In this document: piece after piece, positions 12,967 to 13,397 of the stretch | How the letters are laid out: every line of letters begins with the position of its first letter | Position numbering within the stretch: position 1 is the first letter of the stretch | From: Nitrososphaerales archaeon TH5896 | Lineage (GTDB): Archaea > Thermoproteota > Nitrososphaeria > Nitrososphaerales > Nitrososphaeraceae | Length of the DNA stretch: 13,397 nt | Direction of reading: 5' to 3' | Assembly (NCBI GenBank): GCA_014523625.1 | Contig: JAATVP010000010.1 | Coordinates: forward strand, 1 to 13,397 | Made by a program: the position numbers and the translations under genes | The notes under the pieces: model-generated | The model's input: the letters and a program-made list of their open reading frames with translations, nothing else | What the model was told of the DNA's origin: nothing | Database searches by the model: none

Positions 12967-13397
12967 CCTAATGGTGGGTCTATGTTTTAATATTTCAATC
13001 TGCAAAGTGGGCATAGAACATTTAAAATTCTTGCTTGTTAGATTTTACGAAGTCAATTCATAGGAACTACAGCCCCACCTCAATCGTACCTTGAAAATGT
13101 AAACAAATCGATTTGAGTATCTTTGTTTGAAACATACGATGATCAGGAATATTATTGAATAACTACTGGAAAACGCTGAGAGAAGATTTATTCAACAATT
13201 GGATCTATTTGATAAATTCGACAAACTATAGGAACTATACTATAACTCATCTCCACGACTTACTTCGAATATTTATCATAGCCACAGGCATCAGCCAGGT
13301 ATAAACAAAGGTTGTGAGGAGCGTGAAAGCAGGTCTATATAACCAAAGTTTGTTATCTGGATTTCTGATTTTATAATCTACCCCATAAATCATGGCA
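12967..13397. other. spacer to window end, no gene seen
   Basis: No supported open frame. AAACAAA (13101-13107) and TTTGTTT (13122-13128) form a 7-base stem enclosing the palindrome CAAATCGATTTG (13104-13115). A TATA-like TCTATATAACC near 13335-13345 may serve a gene beyond the window. Confidence 0.4.

Overview
The window reads as chromosomal DNA of a mesophilic ammonia-oxidising archaeon of the Nitrososphaerota (Thaumarchaeota), probably Nitrososphaerales. This is inferred from sequence style, not from a marker gene. Start codons lie about 22-30 bases downstream of TATA-like boxes with little or no leader, as in archaeal leaderless transcripts. There are many small secreted proteins ending their signal peptides in 'AYAQ', 'DAQ' or 'AFA', small winged-helix regulators of the kind abundant in this phylum, a short PII-like protein, and genes spaced far apart as mostly single units. 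No rRNA, tRNA, CRISPR array or intact mobile element was seen.

Layout. 1-1370: a PII-like signalling protein (minus), a possible 31-residue membrane microprotein, a decayed fragment resembling a phospholipase D (HKD) domain, and a small winged-helix regulator (minus) whose TATA box sits inside an inverted repeat. 1740-2715: a secreted low-complexity acidic protein (minus) and a small two-helix membrane protein starting at GTG. 2927-3886: a complete class I/II-type histone-deacetylase-family amidohydrolase with all catalytic residues. 4203-4718: a beta-sandwich (carboxypeptidase-regulatory-like) protein cut from its membrane anchor by an in-frame TAG. 4999-5727: two small secreted proteins, divergently transcribed, with a GC-rich hairpin between them. 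5830-6347: a run of three hairpins, then an HNH-nuclease-like protein with a C-terminal membrane helix. 6779-9047: a secreted PQQ-type aldose (glucose/sorbosone) dehydrogenase and a secreted glycosylation-site-rich protein of unknown function. 9265-9833: a broken CHRD-domain gene (minus). 10028-11773: a membrane-anchored sulfite-oxidase-family molybdopterin oxidoreductase with an internal twin-arginine motif after four membrane helices. 11954-12235: a second winged-helix regulator (minus). 12236-13397: no intact gene, possibly remnants of a transposase.

How the genes relate. There is no obvious operon. The theme is the cell exterior: at least six products are exported or membrane-anchored, two of them redox enzymes working outside the cytoplasmic membrane (sugar dehydrogenase, molybdenum oxidoreductase). 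Several cell-surface genes are broken or interrupted (CHRD protein, regulatory-like domain protein, HKD-like fragment), so the region looks like a slowly decaying accessory stretch. I did not find a convincing new multi-gene system. The best leads are the predicted Sec/Tat dual-targeted molybdoenzyme with its five-codon leader overlapping its TTG start, the TAG interruptions, the operator-like palindrome, and the membrane-tailed HNH protein.
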